From a virus, in IMG/VR virus record IMGVR_UViG_3300022723_000184, positions 1 through 64,000 of that record: a stretch of DNA of 64,000 bases. One strand, written 5' to 3'. The notes below the pieces were generated by a model. That model searched no databases. It worked only from the letters and a program-made list of their open reading frames with translations, and had not been told where the DNA came from. Every line of letters starts with the position of its first letter. The stretch's first letter is position 1. The translations under genes were made by a program, and so were the position numbers. Below are positions 39,801-46,857 of the stretch, one piece after another.

Positions 39801-40831
39801 CTAGCCTACTCACGCGGCAAGGTTGGAAGCCTGTTGCGGAGGTTACGCTCGACGACGAGTTGGCGACGCTGAACCCGGAAACGGAAGAACTGGAGTACCA
39901 CAAACCAACTCACGTGCACTCGTTTGCTCACACGGGGGAGATGTACTACCTGAATACCAAGCACCTCAACATGCTGGTGACGCCGGAGCATCGCTTGTGG
40001 GTTGCTCGTCCGGGCCAGACCTACGGCGAGGTGACGGCTAAAGACTTCTACGAGTCGAAGGGCGAATGGCAGTTCAAGAAAGACTGCAAGTGGGTTGGCG
40101 AAGAACGCTTGTTGATGGAGTTCGAGCCGTACATCGCGAGGAACAGTCGAGAGCAAGTCCTGGAATCTGTACCCATGGACATTTGGCTCAGGTTCATCGG
40201 GTATTACCTGTCAGAGGGTCGAACTTGTCGTACTTCGAGCGGCGGGTATCAGGTGCAGATCAGCCAGTTCCGAACGTCTTCGGTTTGGGAGGACATTCAC
40301 GACACGCTGGTCGAGCTTGGTCTGCGTTTCTCGTACCGAGAAAACGAAAATAGGTTTGAGATCAACTCCAAGTGGTTGTACGGGGTGTTGCTGCCGTTGG
40401 GCAGCGATGCGTACTCGAAGCGAGTGCCGGAATACGTACAAGAACTGTGCTCTCGCCAGATCTCCGTCTTGTTCGATTCTTACATGGAAGGAGACGGACA
40501 TAAGGGGGCGTGCTGGGAGTTTGGAACGTCGAGCGAGCAGTTGGCTTTCGACCTTCAAGTGTTGTGTTTGAAGTTGGGCTGGTGTGTCAAGTTGAAGCCC
40601 GTCGACCGTGAAGACAACCTTCAAAAGAACCCTCACTGGCGGGGCCGAGTTAATCGTTCTCATCTGCGGCCTTGGTGGAAGAAAGGGCAGGCAAAGACCT
40701 ACGCGTCCAACGAAGAGAAGATGGTGCAGTACGACGGCGAGGTCTACTGCGTGACAGTTCCCAATCACATCGTTTATTGCAAGAGGGAGGACAAAACGTA
40801 CTGGTCGCTGAACAGCGGCCGGTACGGCTAG
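33809..40831 (+). CDS. RNA polymerase beta subunit, N-terminal and central part, with four inteins
   Basis: 2340 aa, of which about 800 are extein. GTG start with AAGGGG upstream. Beta landmarks in order: PSHMGFMDPLRTPE|SFRVGVD (equivalent of the HYGRxCPIETPEG motif), TTQALPVANPEAPLV (QAVP region), TYIHQTPTV, PWGGKNFEDAIVIS (the conserved MPWxGxNFEDAI) and EMKVGDKM|SGRYG (GDKMxGRHGNKG). Inteins occupy residues 423-774, 886-1318, 1397-1807 and 1993-2335. The frame stops at TAG 40829, five codons after intein 4, exactly where beta should read on into DKGVV. That sequence follows in another frame after a 5-nt insertion. The encoded beta is thus truncated at a catalytic-core motif unless rejoined. 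Confidence 0.93.
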   Translation: MTTISNNLFDQDPANSILPDPSFPQPVPKPAPQEEEPEMRRFGDPIATRRAIYDRVFQAAQEMEPVVGQTHTLRLSNLNWADPEEYSKRKRKEAILSGQTLGRRLRGTWELVNNETGEVQDRTDKTVARIPYVTGSGTFVHRGNEYAIKNQQRLRAGVFTRVKDNGEVEAHANILRGGPSHRYFLDPAKGVFYMRLGQAKIPMMPLLKAMGATDAQLREAWGPEIHAANYGANDASALVKLKEKILKDRSAKQEELVSAFNQMELDPEVTQRTLGQPYENMGLDTLLDTSKKLLAVSRQEADVDDRDHLAYQTFLGPEDLLAERIRKDRGGVRRKLLWKLAREGNLSKLPAAVLQDQVDSALLESGLGQALEEINPAEVFDKQTQISRMGEGGIPSLQAVPDEARGVQPSHMGFMDPLRTPECYDEQTEVMTKQGWKPWPSVTESDEFACLVDGRLEFHLADKLVSYRYVGQMCGAKTALVDYLVTPDHRMYVRRGYDTPHWRIETANETHEAHVRILKCGGHSPYVGMAFDPGLPVFESRSNNSKAIDLATTDPCDWAEFVGWYLSEGNLAVSESRQSYKVMITQSPEANPENHTRIRDLLDRLPFDWSFCNHEKAFVVSRRHLYEWAKPLGKCDDKFIPARCFDWPEEARRSLLEGLLLGDGRKAVKGGRVGRPTQYCSTSRRLAYDVQRLLFTLGVSSRVVFEPDEREDHYLGCWVVHIHARTQRRVGRAHAAKESDFHLESYDGHVYCASVPGGLLYVRRNESCGIWCGNSFRVGVDVHLARNARKGRDGKLYAQFRDARSGKDVWRTPQDVADLAVAFPGSMKSEARRVPAMKNGRIRWVPKEKVDLVLSTFENAFSPLGNMVPLKSMVKGQRVAMASRMSVTGDAWVVVLRKSGDAYYGPIRDYVWRKGDKSPSIDKVTHRLVWKPVRAKLVHRNTKRLMRVTVDSGRSFVATEDHSCVTLGKSGRLEKIKTGDLSKGLPVPYAATLDCPETYQKTWNVPNGNKHNAHPGVAFPLTRDVGWFLGLYVAEGYGVGKDARAVALANISPEVQTRVCRFMADIGLCVKPSSGSDGVNDRVVINWLQLYRKLREDFGDGAYNKRLPAWVHFSPKAFREGLLSGYMAGDGIVSKPVARSTTTGGGSRSLDLVNGLTLLCASLGISTSVSSPWVNTGPGGSRVQQHKFTIRKEHQHLLPVIGHPEKDKKMQRSSWSGKRSYDWIPIFDDLRPMFNRRTQRRDNRRRRLDNRYMGRLDRRDVIDLFGDDAEWATRGWSSSSVWWDRVKRVDEVSSDHEFVYDLDMEDNVFLANGVFVHNTTQALPVANPEAPLVQSAVPGSGGAISFEDEYGSHMGAVRADQPGRVVAVTDDEITVQYADNSRANIELYNNHPYNRKSVTGDTEILIRRRAESGRSRQGLYIWRGPIREYQWRDDDYVLSVCPKTKQSAWKKVIAKTAHPNDKRLLRVKTASGRHVVVTEDHSLVTMGSDGTLVPIYPDDCQVGKTRLPVAKIPEMVSSKTYPGKSRNDGRVVGLYLAEGHCPPSQPNLVTISVEPDDRAETVLALLRTVSEGYEPFRNGGTVCMTAPKLVKRLVKQFGHRSHNKKIPSRFLRYPAEFREGLVEGYMGGDGCFWKDGNGGTNLEATSVSRELRDNLVDLLLSLDVFTTLKTSPRKKYKDAWRDGYRFRVLSGELHKLPRWFVYDDREERLNESIDSQYRASVYEMVPVPDKEARTLVYAGFDKTPLQGKVAKHRLAGSKSVFGKWGVSDVMWDEIVAIESADHEEEVYDLSVQDSEMFAVCHGLVVHNTYIHQTPTVRPGQSFKAGDLLARSNYTNDQGATALGVNARVAYVPWGGKNFEDAIVISDSMAKRLSSEHMYQHDLEISARTRTGKNTYLSLFPGKYDKKTLENMDADGVVKPGTVVQHGDPLILAAEERSRALNKVHKKRQPGFQDNSITWKHHDEGVVTDVVKTKNGPVVLVKGRQEMKVGDKMCYDPETSLLTRQGWKPVAEVTLDDELATLNPETEELEYHKPTHVHSFAHTGEMYYLNTKHLNMLVTPEHRLWVARPGQTYGEVTAKDFYESKGEWQFKKDCKWVGEERLLMEFEPYIARNSREQVLESVPMDIWLRFIGYYLSEGRTCRTSSGGYQVQISQFRTSSVWEDIHDTLVELGLRFSYRENENRFEINSKWLYGVLLPLGSDAYSKRVPEYVQELCSRQISVLFDSYMEGDGHKGACWEFGTSSEQLAFDLQVLCLKLGWCVKLKPVDREDNLQKNPHWRGRVNRSHLRPWWKKGQAKTYASNEEKMVQYDGEVYCVTVPNHIVYCKREDKTYWSLNSGRYG
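35075..36130 (+). mobile_element. Intein 1 (beta, TPE|S site)
   Basis: 352 codons. N-terminal block CYDEQTEVMTKQGW (Cys1) and C-terminal ...IWCGN followed by Ser+1. LAGLIDADG-type motifs FVGWYLSEGN and LLEGLLLGDG mark a homing endonuclease. The penultimate residue is Gly, not His. Related to inteins 4, 5 and 6. Confidence 0.9.
36464..37762 (+). mobile_element. Intein 2 (beta, RM|TTQALP site)
   Basis: 433 codons, the longest here. Begins SVTGDAWVVVLRKSG (Ser1), ends NGVFVHN before Thr+1. Block B ATEDHS; LAGLIDADG-type motifs FLGLYVAEGYG and LLSGYMAGDG. Its codons are visibly richer in A and T than the flanking extein, a sign of later arrival. Confidence 0.9.
37997..39229 (+). mobile_element. 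Intein 3 (beta, YNRK|TYIHQTP site)
   Basis: 411 codons. Begins SVTGDTEILIRRR (Ser1), ends HGLVVHN before Thr+1. Block B VTEDHS; endonuclease motifs VVGLYLAEG and LVEGYMGGDG. Sister of intein 2. Confidence 0.9.
39785..40813 (+). mobile_element. Intein 4 (beta, VGDKM|SGRYG site)
   Basis: 343 codons. Begins CYDPETSLLTRQGW, ends KTYWSLN before Ser+1; penultimate Leu. Endonuclease motifs FIGYYLSEGR and LFDSYMEGDG. The beta frame is broken 16 nt downstream of its end. Confidence 0.88.
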
Positions 40832-43800
40832 GTGATAAAGGAGTTGTTGCCGCGATCATCCCCGACAACCAGATGCCCCACGACAAAGCGGGCAGCCCGT
40901 ACGAGGTGCTGCTCAACCCCCTTGGGGTCATCAGCCGCTGTTACGACGAGCAGACTGAGTTCTTGACGGATCGAGGCTGGGTGTTTGGTCGTGACGTTCA
41001 TCAAGACGACCAGTTCGTTTGCTACCACGTCTGGACCGAGAACCTGTACACAATGCCACAGTTGGAGAAGTTTCACGTTGCGGACTACACAGGCAAAATG
41101 CTGAAGTTTGAGAACAAGCTCATGGACTTCTGCGTCACGCCGAATCACCGCATGTGGGCTGCTTGTGGATACCCCGGCGCGCCATGGCAGGAAGTGACGG
41201 CCGAGCGAATTTTCGACCGAAACGGGTGGAAGGTGCCTGTGGCCGGAAACCCGGTACCCGGTGAAGATCGGGACTTCGTGTTGCCGCAGATCGAGCGCCA
41301 CGTGAAGGATACGCAGTCGTCTGTAGAAGAAATTGTGATTGAAGCCGGGGACTGGGCCGAGTTCCTTGGTTGGTACGTGGCCGAAGGTAACGCCGACGAG
41401 AAAGTCCACATCTCTCAGAGTATCGAGGCTAATCCGGAAAACTGTAGCCGGATCGAGGAGCTGTTGAATCGCCTTCCGTTCGCCTGGAACTACAACGCGA
41501 AGAACACGCAGTTCCACATCACATCGAAGCGTCTTTGTGAGCACCTGAAACCGTTGGGGCTGTGTGATGAGAAGCACGTCCCGGACTGGGTCTTCTCGCA
41601 GAGCCCAGAGACACGGCAGCGGTTCCTAGATAGCTATCTGGCCGGTGACGGCGACAAAGATCAGACGAACAGAGACCATGCGTATTGGGGCGCCGGTACA
41701 ACGTCAAAACAGTTGGCGCAGGACCTCCAGCGACTGCTTATCTACCAAGGCTATTCGGCGAATACGTCGAAGCAGCCTTCGGGTATGTGGCGGGTCGGTA
41801 TTCACGCTAAACGGCACCGAATCTTGGAGAAACAGAACTGGGCCGAAGTTGACTACGACGGTAAGATCTATTGCCCGACGGTGCCAACCGGGTACATCGT
41901 GACTCGCCGCAACGGAAAGGTTTTGATCGCGGGCAACACCAACCCGGCCCAGATGGTGGAGGCCGCGTTGGGCAAGCTCGCCAAGCACCGCGGCCAGCCG
42001 ATCAAGGTCGAGGACTTCGACGAGAACATCGAGGACATGACTGAGTGGGCCAGGGATCAGCTGCGTAAGGCGGGGCTCTCGGACACCGAGGACATTGTCG
42101 ACCCTAGCACCGACAAGAAGATCAAGGGGATCAACACCGGCAACCGCTTCTTCATGAAGCTGCACCACACGGCGGAATGTTTTGACGATCAAACCGAGGT
42201 ACTTACAAAGCGAGGGTGGGTCTCGTGGGTTGATGCGCGAGACGATGATGAGTTCGCGACGCTTGATGGCGGCGACCTTGTTTATGAGCAGGCCGAGCGG
42301 GTAGTTCGCAGCGAGTACTACGGGCAATTGTGTTGTTTTGAGGGCAGATACCTTGACTATGCCGTTACCCCGAATCACCGACTCTGGTTGAAATCTTATA
42401 ACTGGCAAAAGGAGTGGGGGTTTCGCGAGGCCGGTGAGGTTCATGGGCGGCGGTTCTCTGTGCAACAATTCGGTCCCTCGGCGGCAGGTAACAATCCCGC
42501 AACCACTAAGATCGGCGATGACGACGTGGATTGGGATGATTACGCGGAGCTTGTTGGGTGGTGGGTCACTGAGGGGTACGCCAAGGTTACGCGTCGCCGG
42601 GCCTGCGTGATGATCTATCAAAGTGAATCCGCGAACCCGGAAAAACTTGCTAGGATTGAGGAGCTTGTGGCTCGTTTGCCGTGGCCCTGGCATTATTACA
42701 AAGTAAAAGGCGAGATTTTCGGTGTTGGCATTAGTAGTAGGGCACTTGCTGAGCATTTGAAGCAGTACGGAACACATTCACACAATAAGCGCTTACCGCG
42801 GCATCTCCTTGAGGGAGGATTGACCGGGCGACAGCGACTATTCGCGTCGATGATGGATGGCGACGGCAATCGGCAGACCACGCCGACTGGAAACATGGAA
42901 AGATTCACGACGACCTCTAAGGGGTTGGCAGATGATTTTCAGGAGTTGTGTGTTCGATCCGGATTCGGTGCGGTTATCCGCCCGGTTAAGCCGAGGAAAG
43001 AGACGCATTATTTGCCTGCGTGGACTTGCGGCGTCGCGTTGTCGCGAACAACCGCCCAGATCGACGGTGACCGCAATCTGGGCGGGTTCTCCCTTCGCAT
43101 GTACAAAGGCGTTGTTTATTGCGCAACGATGCGAACGGGGATGCTATATGTTCGGCGTAACGGTAAGCCGATGTGGAGCGGTAACTCCAAAGGACAGGGA
43201 CGTGGATCCGGAGGTTATACGGCTGAGGATGCACCGGCGAAGGGCGGCGAGACGGGCAGCAAGAGAATTGCGCTGCTCGATGTTAACGCCCTCCTCTCCC
43301 ACGGCGCTACAGAGGTTCTTCGGGATGCTTCTGCGATTCGCGGGCAGAAAAACGAAGACTACTGGCTGCAGTTCATGCAGGGCTACACACCTAAGCAGCC
43401 GAAGGTCCCGCTCGTCTACGAGAAGTTCGTCAACGAGCTGAAGGGCGCCGGGATCAACGTGGTGCGTGACGGGACGCAGACCAACATCATGGCGCTGACC
43501 GATGACGACATCGATCAGCTGGCCGGCGACCGCACGATCAAGTCGGGCGAGACCGTCCACTTCGACAAGGACCTCAAGCCGATCCCGGGCGGCCTGTTCG
43601 ACCCGGCGGTGACCGGCGGTCACCACGGTCGGCGGTGGGCCGCGATCAAGCTGGCCGAGCCCATGCCCAACCCGGTGATGGAAGAGCCGATCCGTCGAGT
43701 GCTCGGGCTGACTGGCAAGAAGTTCCAGGACATTATCGCGGGCAAGGACACGCTGCCCCGTTACGGCACCGGGCTGCGGGCGATTTCCGAGGCACTCGAA

Positions 43801-44877
43801 AACATCAACCTCGACCGCGAGATCCTGAGGACGCAGGGCGAGATCAAGAACGGGACGAAGGCGGCACGCGACGCCGCCGTGCGAAGGCTCGGCTACCTGA
43901 AGAGCGCCAAGCGGCTCAACATCCACCCGCGACAGTGGATGCTCAAGAAGGCCCCGGTCCTGCCTCCGCAGTTCCGCCCGGTCAGCGTGATGACCGACAA
44001 AGAGATCCCGCTCGTCGCCGATCCCAACTTCCTCTACAAGGAGTTGATCGAGGCGAACAACAACCTCATCGACATGAAAGGTGCGGTCGGCGATGAAGTG
44101 GGTGACGAGCGGCTGGCGGTCTACAACGCGTTCAAGGCGGTGACAGGGCTCGGCGACCCGATCACGCAGGAGTCGAAAGAGAAGAACGTCCGCGGCATCC
44201 TCAAGAGCGTGTTCGGCTCCAGCCCGAAGTTCGGCACCGCGCAGCGGAAGCTCATCGGGACGACGGTCGATAACGTGGGGCGTGCGGTGATCACGCCGAA
44301 CCCCTCGCTCGACATGGACAGCGTCGGCCTGCCCGAGGACCGGGCGTTCGAGGTGTACAAGCGGTTCCTGGTCCGCCGGCTCAAGCGGAAGGGGATGCCT
44401 GTGGCCCAGGCCATGCGGCACGTCAACGAGAAGTCGAGCTTGGCCCGAGACGTCTTGATTGAGGAGATGGAGCAGCGGCCGGTGATCATCAACCGGGCGC
44501 CCGTCCTCCACCGGTTCGGGATCATGGCCTTCAAGCCTCGCCTGGTGAAGGGCAGCACCCTGCAGGTGAGCCCGCTGGTCGTGAAGGGGTTCAACGCTGA
44601 CTTCGACGGCGACGCCATGAACTACCACGTGCCGACGGACGAGGAGGCCCGCAAAGAGGCTCTCGACCGGATGCTCCCCAGCCGCCAGTTGCTGAGCCCG
44701 TCCGACTTTAAGTCGCCGGTCCACGCTCCGAGCCAGGAGTACGTCGGCGGTCTGTACCACGCCACCGCAAGCAAGAGCGAGCGGCCGGTTCGGACGTTCG
44801 CCAGCCAGAAGGACGCGATCGCCGCGTACAGGCGAGGCGAGATCAGCATCGACGACCAGGTGCAGATCATCGGGTAG
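40831..44877 (+). CDS. RNA polymerase beta C-terminus fused to beta' N-terminal half, with two inteins
   Basis: The homologous frame resumes at GGT 40831 and is open upstream to 40672, but no good start is visible: an AAAGGAG at 40837 has no in-frame ATG/GTG/TTG behind it until ATG 40873. About 680 extein residues. Beta part: DKGVVAAIIPDNQMP, LNPLGVISR, TGSKRIALLDVNALLSHGA. Beta' part: GGLFDPAVTGG, RWAAIKLAEPM, PPQFRP, VIINRAPVLHRFGIMAF, and the catalytic NADFDGDAM whose three Asp bind Mg. It ends at RRGEISIDDQVQIIG, just before the beta' TVGR segment that begins the 46858 gene. No beta' zinc-finger cysteines are seen. Confidence 0.92.
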   Translation, partial: GDKGVVAAIIPDNQMPHDKAGSPYEVLLNPLGVISRCYDEQTEFLTDRGWVFGRDVHQDDQFVCYHVWTENLYTMPQLEKFHVADYTGKMLKFENKLMDFCVTPNHRMWAACGYPGAPWQEVTAERIFDRNGWKVPVAGNPVPGEDRDFVLPQIERHVKDTQSSVEEIVIEAGDWAEFLGWYVAEGNADEKVHISQSIEANPENCSRIEELLNRLPFAWNYNAKNTQFHITSKRLCEHLKPLGLCDEKHVPDWVFSQSPETRQRFLDSYLAGDGDKDQTNRDHAYWGAGTTSKQLAQDLQRLLIYQGYSANTSKQPSGMWRVGIHAKRHRILEKQNWAEVDYDGKIYCPTVPTGYIVTRRNGKVLIAGNTNPAQMVEAALGKLAKHRGQPIKVEDFDENIEDMTEWARDQLRKAGLSDTEDIVDPSTDKKIKGINTGNRFFMKLHHTAECFDDQTEVLTKRGWVSWVDARDDDEFATLDGGDLVYEQAERVVRSEYYGQLCCFEGRYLDYAVTPNHRLWLKSYNWQKEWGFREAGEVHGRRFSVQQFGPSAAGNNPATTKIGDDDVDWDDYAELVGWWVTEGYAKVTRRRACVMIYQSESANPEKLARIEELVARLPWPWHYYKVKGEIFGVGISSRALAEHLKQYGTHSHNKRLPRHLLEGGLTGRQRLFASMMDGDGNRQTTPTGNMERFTTTSKGLADDFQELCVRSGFGAVIRPVKPRKETHYLPAWTCGVALSRTTAQIDGDRNLGGFSLRMYKGVVYCATMRTGMLYVRRNGKPMWSGNSKGQGRGSGGYTAEDAPAKGGETGSKRIALLDVNALLSHGATEVLRDASAIRGQKNEDYWLQFMQGYTPKQPKVPLVYEKFVNELKGAGINVVRDGTQTNIMALTDDDIDQLAGDRTIKSGETVHFDKDLKPIPGGLFDPAVTGGHHGRRWAAIKLAEPMPNPVMEEPIRRVLGLTGKKFQDIIAGKDTLPRYGTGLRAISEALENINLDREILRTQGEIKNGTKAARDAAVRRLGYLKSAKRLNIHPRQWMLKKAPVLPPQFRPVSVMTDKEIPLVADPNFLYKELIEANNNLIDMKGAVGDEVGDERLAVYNAFKAVTGLGDPITQESKEKNVRGILKSVFGSSPKFGTAQRKLIGTTVDNVGRAVITPNPSLDMDSVGLPEDRAFEVYKRFLVRRLKRKGMPVAQAMRHVNEKSSLARDVLIEEMEQRPVIINRAPVLHRFGIMAFKPRLVKGSTLQVSPLVVKGFNADFDGDAMNYHVPTDEEARKEALDRMLPSRQLLSPSDFKSPVHAPSQEYVGGLYHATASKSERPVRTFASQKDAIAAYRRGEISIDDQVQIIG
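40939..41937 (+). mobile_element. Intein 5 (beta C-terminal region, GVISR|T site)
   Basis: 333 codons. CYDEQTEFLTDRGW start, KVLIAGN end before Thr+1. Endonuclease motifs FLGWYVAEGN and FLDSYLAGDG. Shares EANPEN and RIEELLNRLP with inteins 1 and 6, so these are paralogous insertions. Confidence 0.9.
42178..43185 (+). mobile_element. Intein 6 (beta C-terminal region, HHTAE|SKGQG site)
   Basis: 336 codons. CFDDQTEVLTKRGW start, KPMWSGN end before Ser+1. Endonuclease motifs LVGWWVTEGY and LFASMMDGDG. Codons richer in A/T than the extein. Confidence 0.9.
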
Positions 44878-44880
44878 TGC

Positions 44881-44909
44881 TTCACTCGCCTAAAGTTGTG
44901 AGGTACACT
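44881..44909 (+). promoter_or_regulatory. Sigma70-like promoter TTCACT-17-TACACT
   Basis: TTCACT (44881-44886) and TACACT (44904-44909) are 17 bp apart, directly after the stop of the beta/beta' gene and 28 bp before the next ATG. It gives the genes between the two beta' halves their own start. Confidence 0.55.
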
Positions 44910-44936
44910 GACAGGATCACCACGGAAGGGCCCAAC

Positions 44937-45605
44937 ATGAGCAACCACCAGGTCAACCCTCAGCTGCACACCATGGCCATGCAGGCCGTCGCCGGTTACA
45001 TCGGCAAGGTGGCTGCGGAGGAGAAGAAAGCGTTTATCCCGGGCAGCGATCCGGCGATGGGCGGTGGCGGCATGCCCCCTGGCGGGGACCCGATGGCGGC
45101 GGCCGGCGGCGGCATGCCGATGGACCCTGCGATGATGGGTGGCGGCATGCCCATGGACCCCGCGATGATGGGCGGCGCCATGCCCCCGGCTCCCCCTGCG
45201 GCACCTGCTCCGGCGCCCGCCGCGCCCGCCGCGGCCCCCGAGCAGGTCAAGCCCAAGATCGACGTCAACGTCGAGATCATGCAGATCAAGCACATGCTGG
45301 CCCGCCTCGCCGACGCGATGGGCGTCCAGCTCTCGGCCGCCGAGATGGCGACCACTCCCGAGAAGCTCACCGAGATGGCACAGGGAGGCGGCCCTGGTGG
45401 TGCGGTGGGCGGCGGTGATCCTTCGGCGATTCAGCCCCCGCAACCGATCGATCCCATGCAGGCGGCGACGCCCGCTGAGAAAGGCGCGTCGATCCACGAC
45501 CGCACCGGCTTCAACACGCCGGACACCGCGGGCCTCGGCGAGACCGCCAGCCGGGCCTCCGCGATCTTGGCCATCAGGGGGCGGTCGAACGGTAGCGCTG
45601 CGTGA
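44937..45605 (+). CDS. Gly/Met/Pro-rich repetitive protein
   Basis: 222 aa with GGAAGGG before the ATG. After a helical N-terminus (VNPQLHTMAMQAVAGYIGKVA) comes a low-complexity region (35-105) with tandem GGGMPMDPAMM units and Pro-Ala runs. Then a helix NVEIMQIKHMLARLADAMGV and a disordered tail follow. Not recognised. Sits between the two beta' halves, so it may be a virion protein or an RNAP-associated factor. Confidence 0.65.
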   Translation: MSNHQVNPQLHTMAMQAVAGYIGKVAAEEKKAFIPGSDPAMGGGGMPPGGDPMAAAGGGMPMDPAMMGGGMPMDPAMMGGAMPPAPPAAPAPAPAAPAAAPEQVKPKIDVNVEIMQIKHMLARLADAMGVQLSAAEMATTPEKLTEMAQGGGPGGAVGGGDPSAIQPPQPIDPMQAATPAEKGASIHDRTGFNTPDTAGLGETASRASAILAIRGRSNGSAA

Positions 45606-45868
45606 TCGTCGAAATCATCAGCGACGGCAAACCGCTACGCATCCCGGCGAGTCAGTTGGTCGTCTTTGACGACAACGGCACGCCGATTTGCGTTGCGGGC
45701 GAGTACGGGCCGGACGGTGCGTACAAGGTCTCGCACGCGGCCGACGAAGACTTCAACCAAAGCCTGCGTGCCTTCGGGGTTGGAAGGCACCAGGTCGTCA
45801 CAGATTTCCTAGAGCCACCTCCCGTTCCCGGCGGGGCGAGGCCGCTTACAGGACCATCGAAAGGATGA
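45602..45868 (+). CDS. Hypothetical small protein
   Basis: 88 aa from a GTG overlapping the previous stop. Beta-rich N-terminal half (MIVEIISDGKPLRIPASQLVV). Overlaps the next ATG. Not recognised. Confidence 0.6.
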   Translation: MIVEIISDGKPLRIPASQLVVFDDNGTPICVAGEYGPDGAYKVSHAADEDFNQSLRAFGVGRHQVVTDFLEPPPVPGGARPLTGPSKG

Positions 45869-46794
45869 GCGTCATGTCCGATCACCCCAAGAACACGAAC
45901 CACATCTACGGCAGCAACAACAAATCGGTCGTCGACAACCGGCATGGTGACCGAAAGGGCAGACCGGGTCAGCCATTGAAAGCGAACCCGAGTTACCTAA
46001 CGAACAAGGACAACCCGTCGGCCGACAAGTACTACCGCAACCCGACGGAGGGCGGCCAGGAGGTGGCCCCGAACTCCAACGTTTCGACCAGCTCTTACCT
46101 CCACCCGCAGAGCACGGCTCCCCTCTCGCTCACGAACGAAGCGGACATGGGCGGGGTCTTCGACCTGATCCTCGGCCGCCTGCGTTCGGGCCAGGCCAAG
46201 GTGATCGTCCAGGTGACCGACGCCAACCTGGAGCGGCGTCTCGACGCCCGCCTCGACATGGCCCAGGCCCGCCAGCAAATTGACAACCGACAGCGTGCCG
46301 CCGTCCAGATCGGGCGCCCCGCTGCCTTGTCCGCGGCTACCGTGGCCGCCCCGACGCCCACCCCGACCACCGAGCGTCAGGCCGACGACGACCTGGCGTC
46401 CGACATCGACCCGGAGGCCTACGTGAACGGCGAGCTGCCCGAAGACGCGATCGACACCAACGCCTCGGCCGTGGCCGTCATCGAGGGCCCGGAGGCAGGC
46501 ACCGACGAGGGCGAGGACCTGGGCGAGGAGCCCGGGCCCGAGGGCGAGCCCGGCGAACCGCAGGCCTCGGACGGGGACGGCGGGGACGATGACGACGATG
46601 ACGACGACGGCGATGACGGGGACGACGATGACGACGAGGAGGAGGATGACGACGATGGCGAAGAAGAAGCTCCGGAAGGCGAGGAAGACGAAGAGGACGA
46701 GTTCGGCGACGTGCTAGACGACGTCGAAGAAGAACTCGACGACGACCTGGCGGACCTCGACGAAGAGCCCGAGTCTCATCTTCCAAGCCGATGA
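45865..46794 (+). CDS. Protein with extreme acidic C-terminal tail
   Basis: 309 aa from the ATG at 45865. Residues about 85-135 form a folded-looking segment (GGVFDLILGRLRSGQAKVIVQVTDANLE). From about residue 200 to the end the protein is dominated by Asp and Glu, including runs of eight or more acidic residues, a composition typical of DNA mimics or histone/RNAP-binding tails. The last residues (SHLPSR) are encoded by copy 3 of the dispersed repeat. Lies between the two halves of beta'. Confidence 0.65.
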   Translation: MSVMSDHPKNTNHIYGSNNKSVVDNRHGDRKGRPGQPLKANPSYLTNKDNPSADKYYRNPTEGGQEVAPNSNVSTSSYLHPQSTAPLSLTNEADMGGVFDLILGRLRSGQAKVIVQVTDANLERRLDARLDMAQARQQIDNRQRAAVQIGRPAALSAATVAAPTPTPTTERQADDDLASDIDPEAYVNGELPEDAIDTNASAVAVIEGPEAGTDEGEDLGEEPGPEGEPGEPQASDGDGGDDDDDDDDGDDGDDDDDEEEDDDDGEEEAPEGEEDEEDEFGDVLDDVEEELDDDLADLDEEPESHLPSR

Positions 46795-46837
46795 GCAGGC
46801 ATTGCGCCCGGTCAGTATAACTTCAAAAGTACTTTTT
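46773..46837 (+). repeat. Dispersed gene-end element, copy 3, fused to AT palindrome copy 4
   Basis: GTCTCATC to TATAACTTCAA, with the hairpin CTCATC/GATGAG conserved and the spacer to TATAAC (46816-46821) two bases shorter than in copies 1 and 2. AAAAGTACTTTTT follows at once (46825-46837). It overlaps the end of the acidic-tail gene and lies 21 bp before the beta' ATG. Confidence 0.8.
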
Positions 46838-46857
46838 GAATCGGGGCACGGAGGCCC

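Noticed and set aside
43144-44760. 538-codon - strand frame opposite beta'
   Set aside because: Covers the NADFDGD-coding strand; antisense shadow.
45106-45172. Tandem DNA repeat
   Set aside because: Explained by repeated GGGMPMDPAMM units within the 44937 protein.
46587-46720. Microsatellite-like GAC/GAT/GAG run
   Set aside because: It is the codon-level reflection of the Asp/Glu-rich protein tail rather than an independent repeat element.
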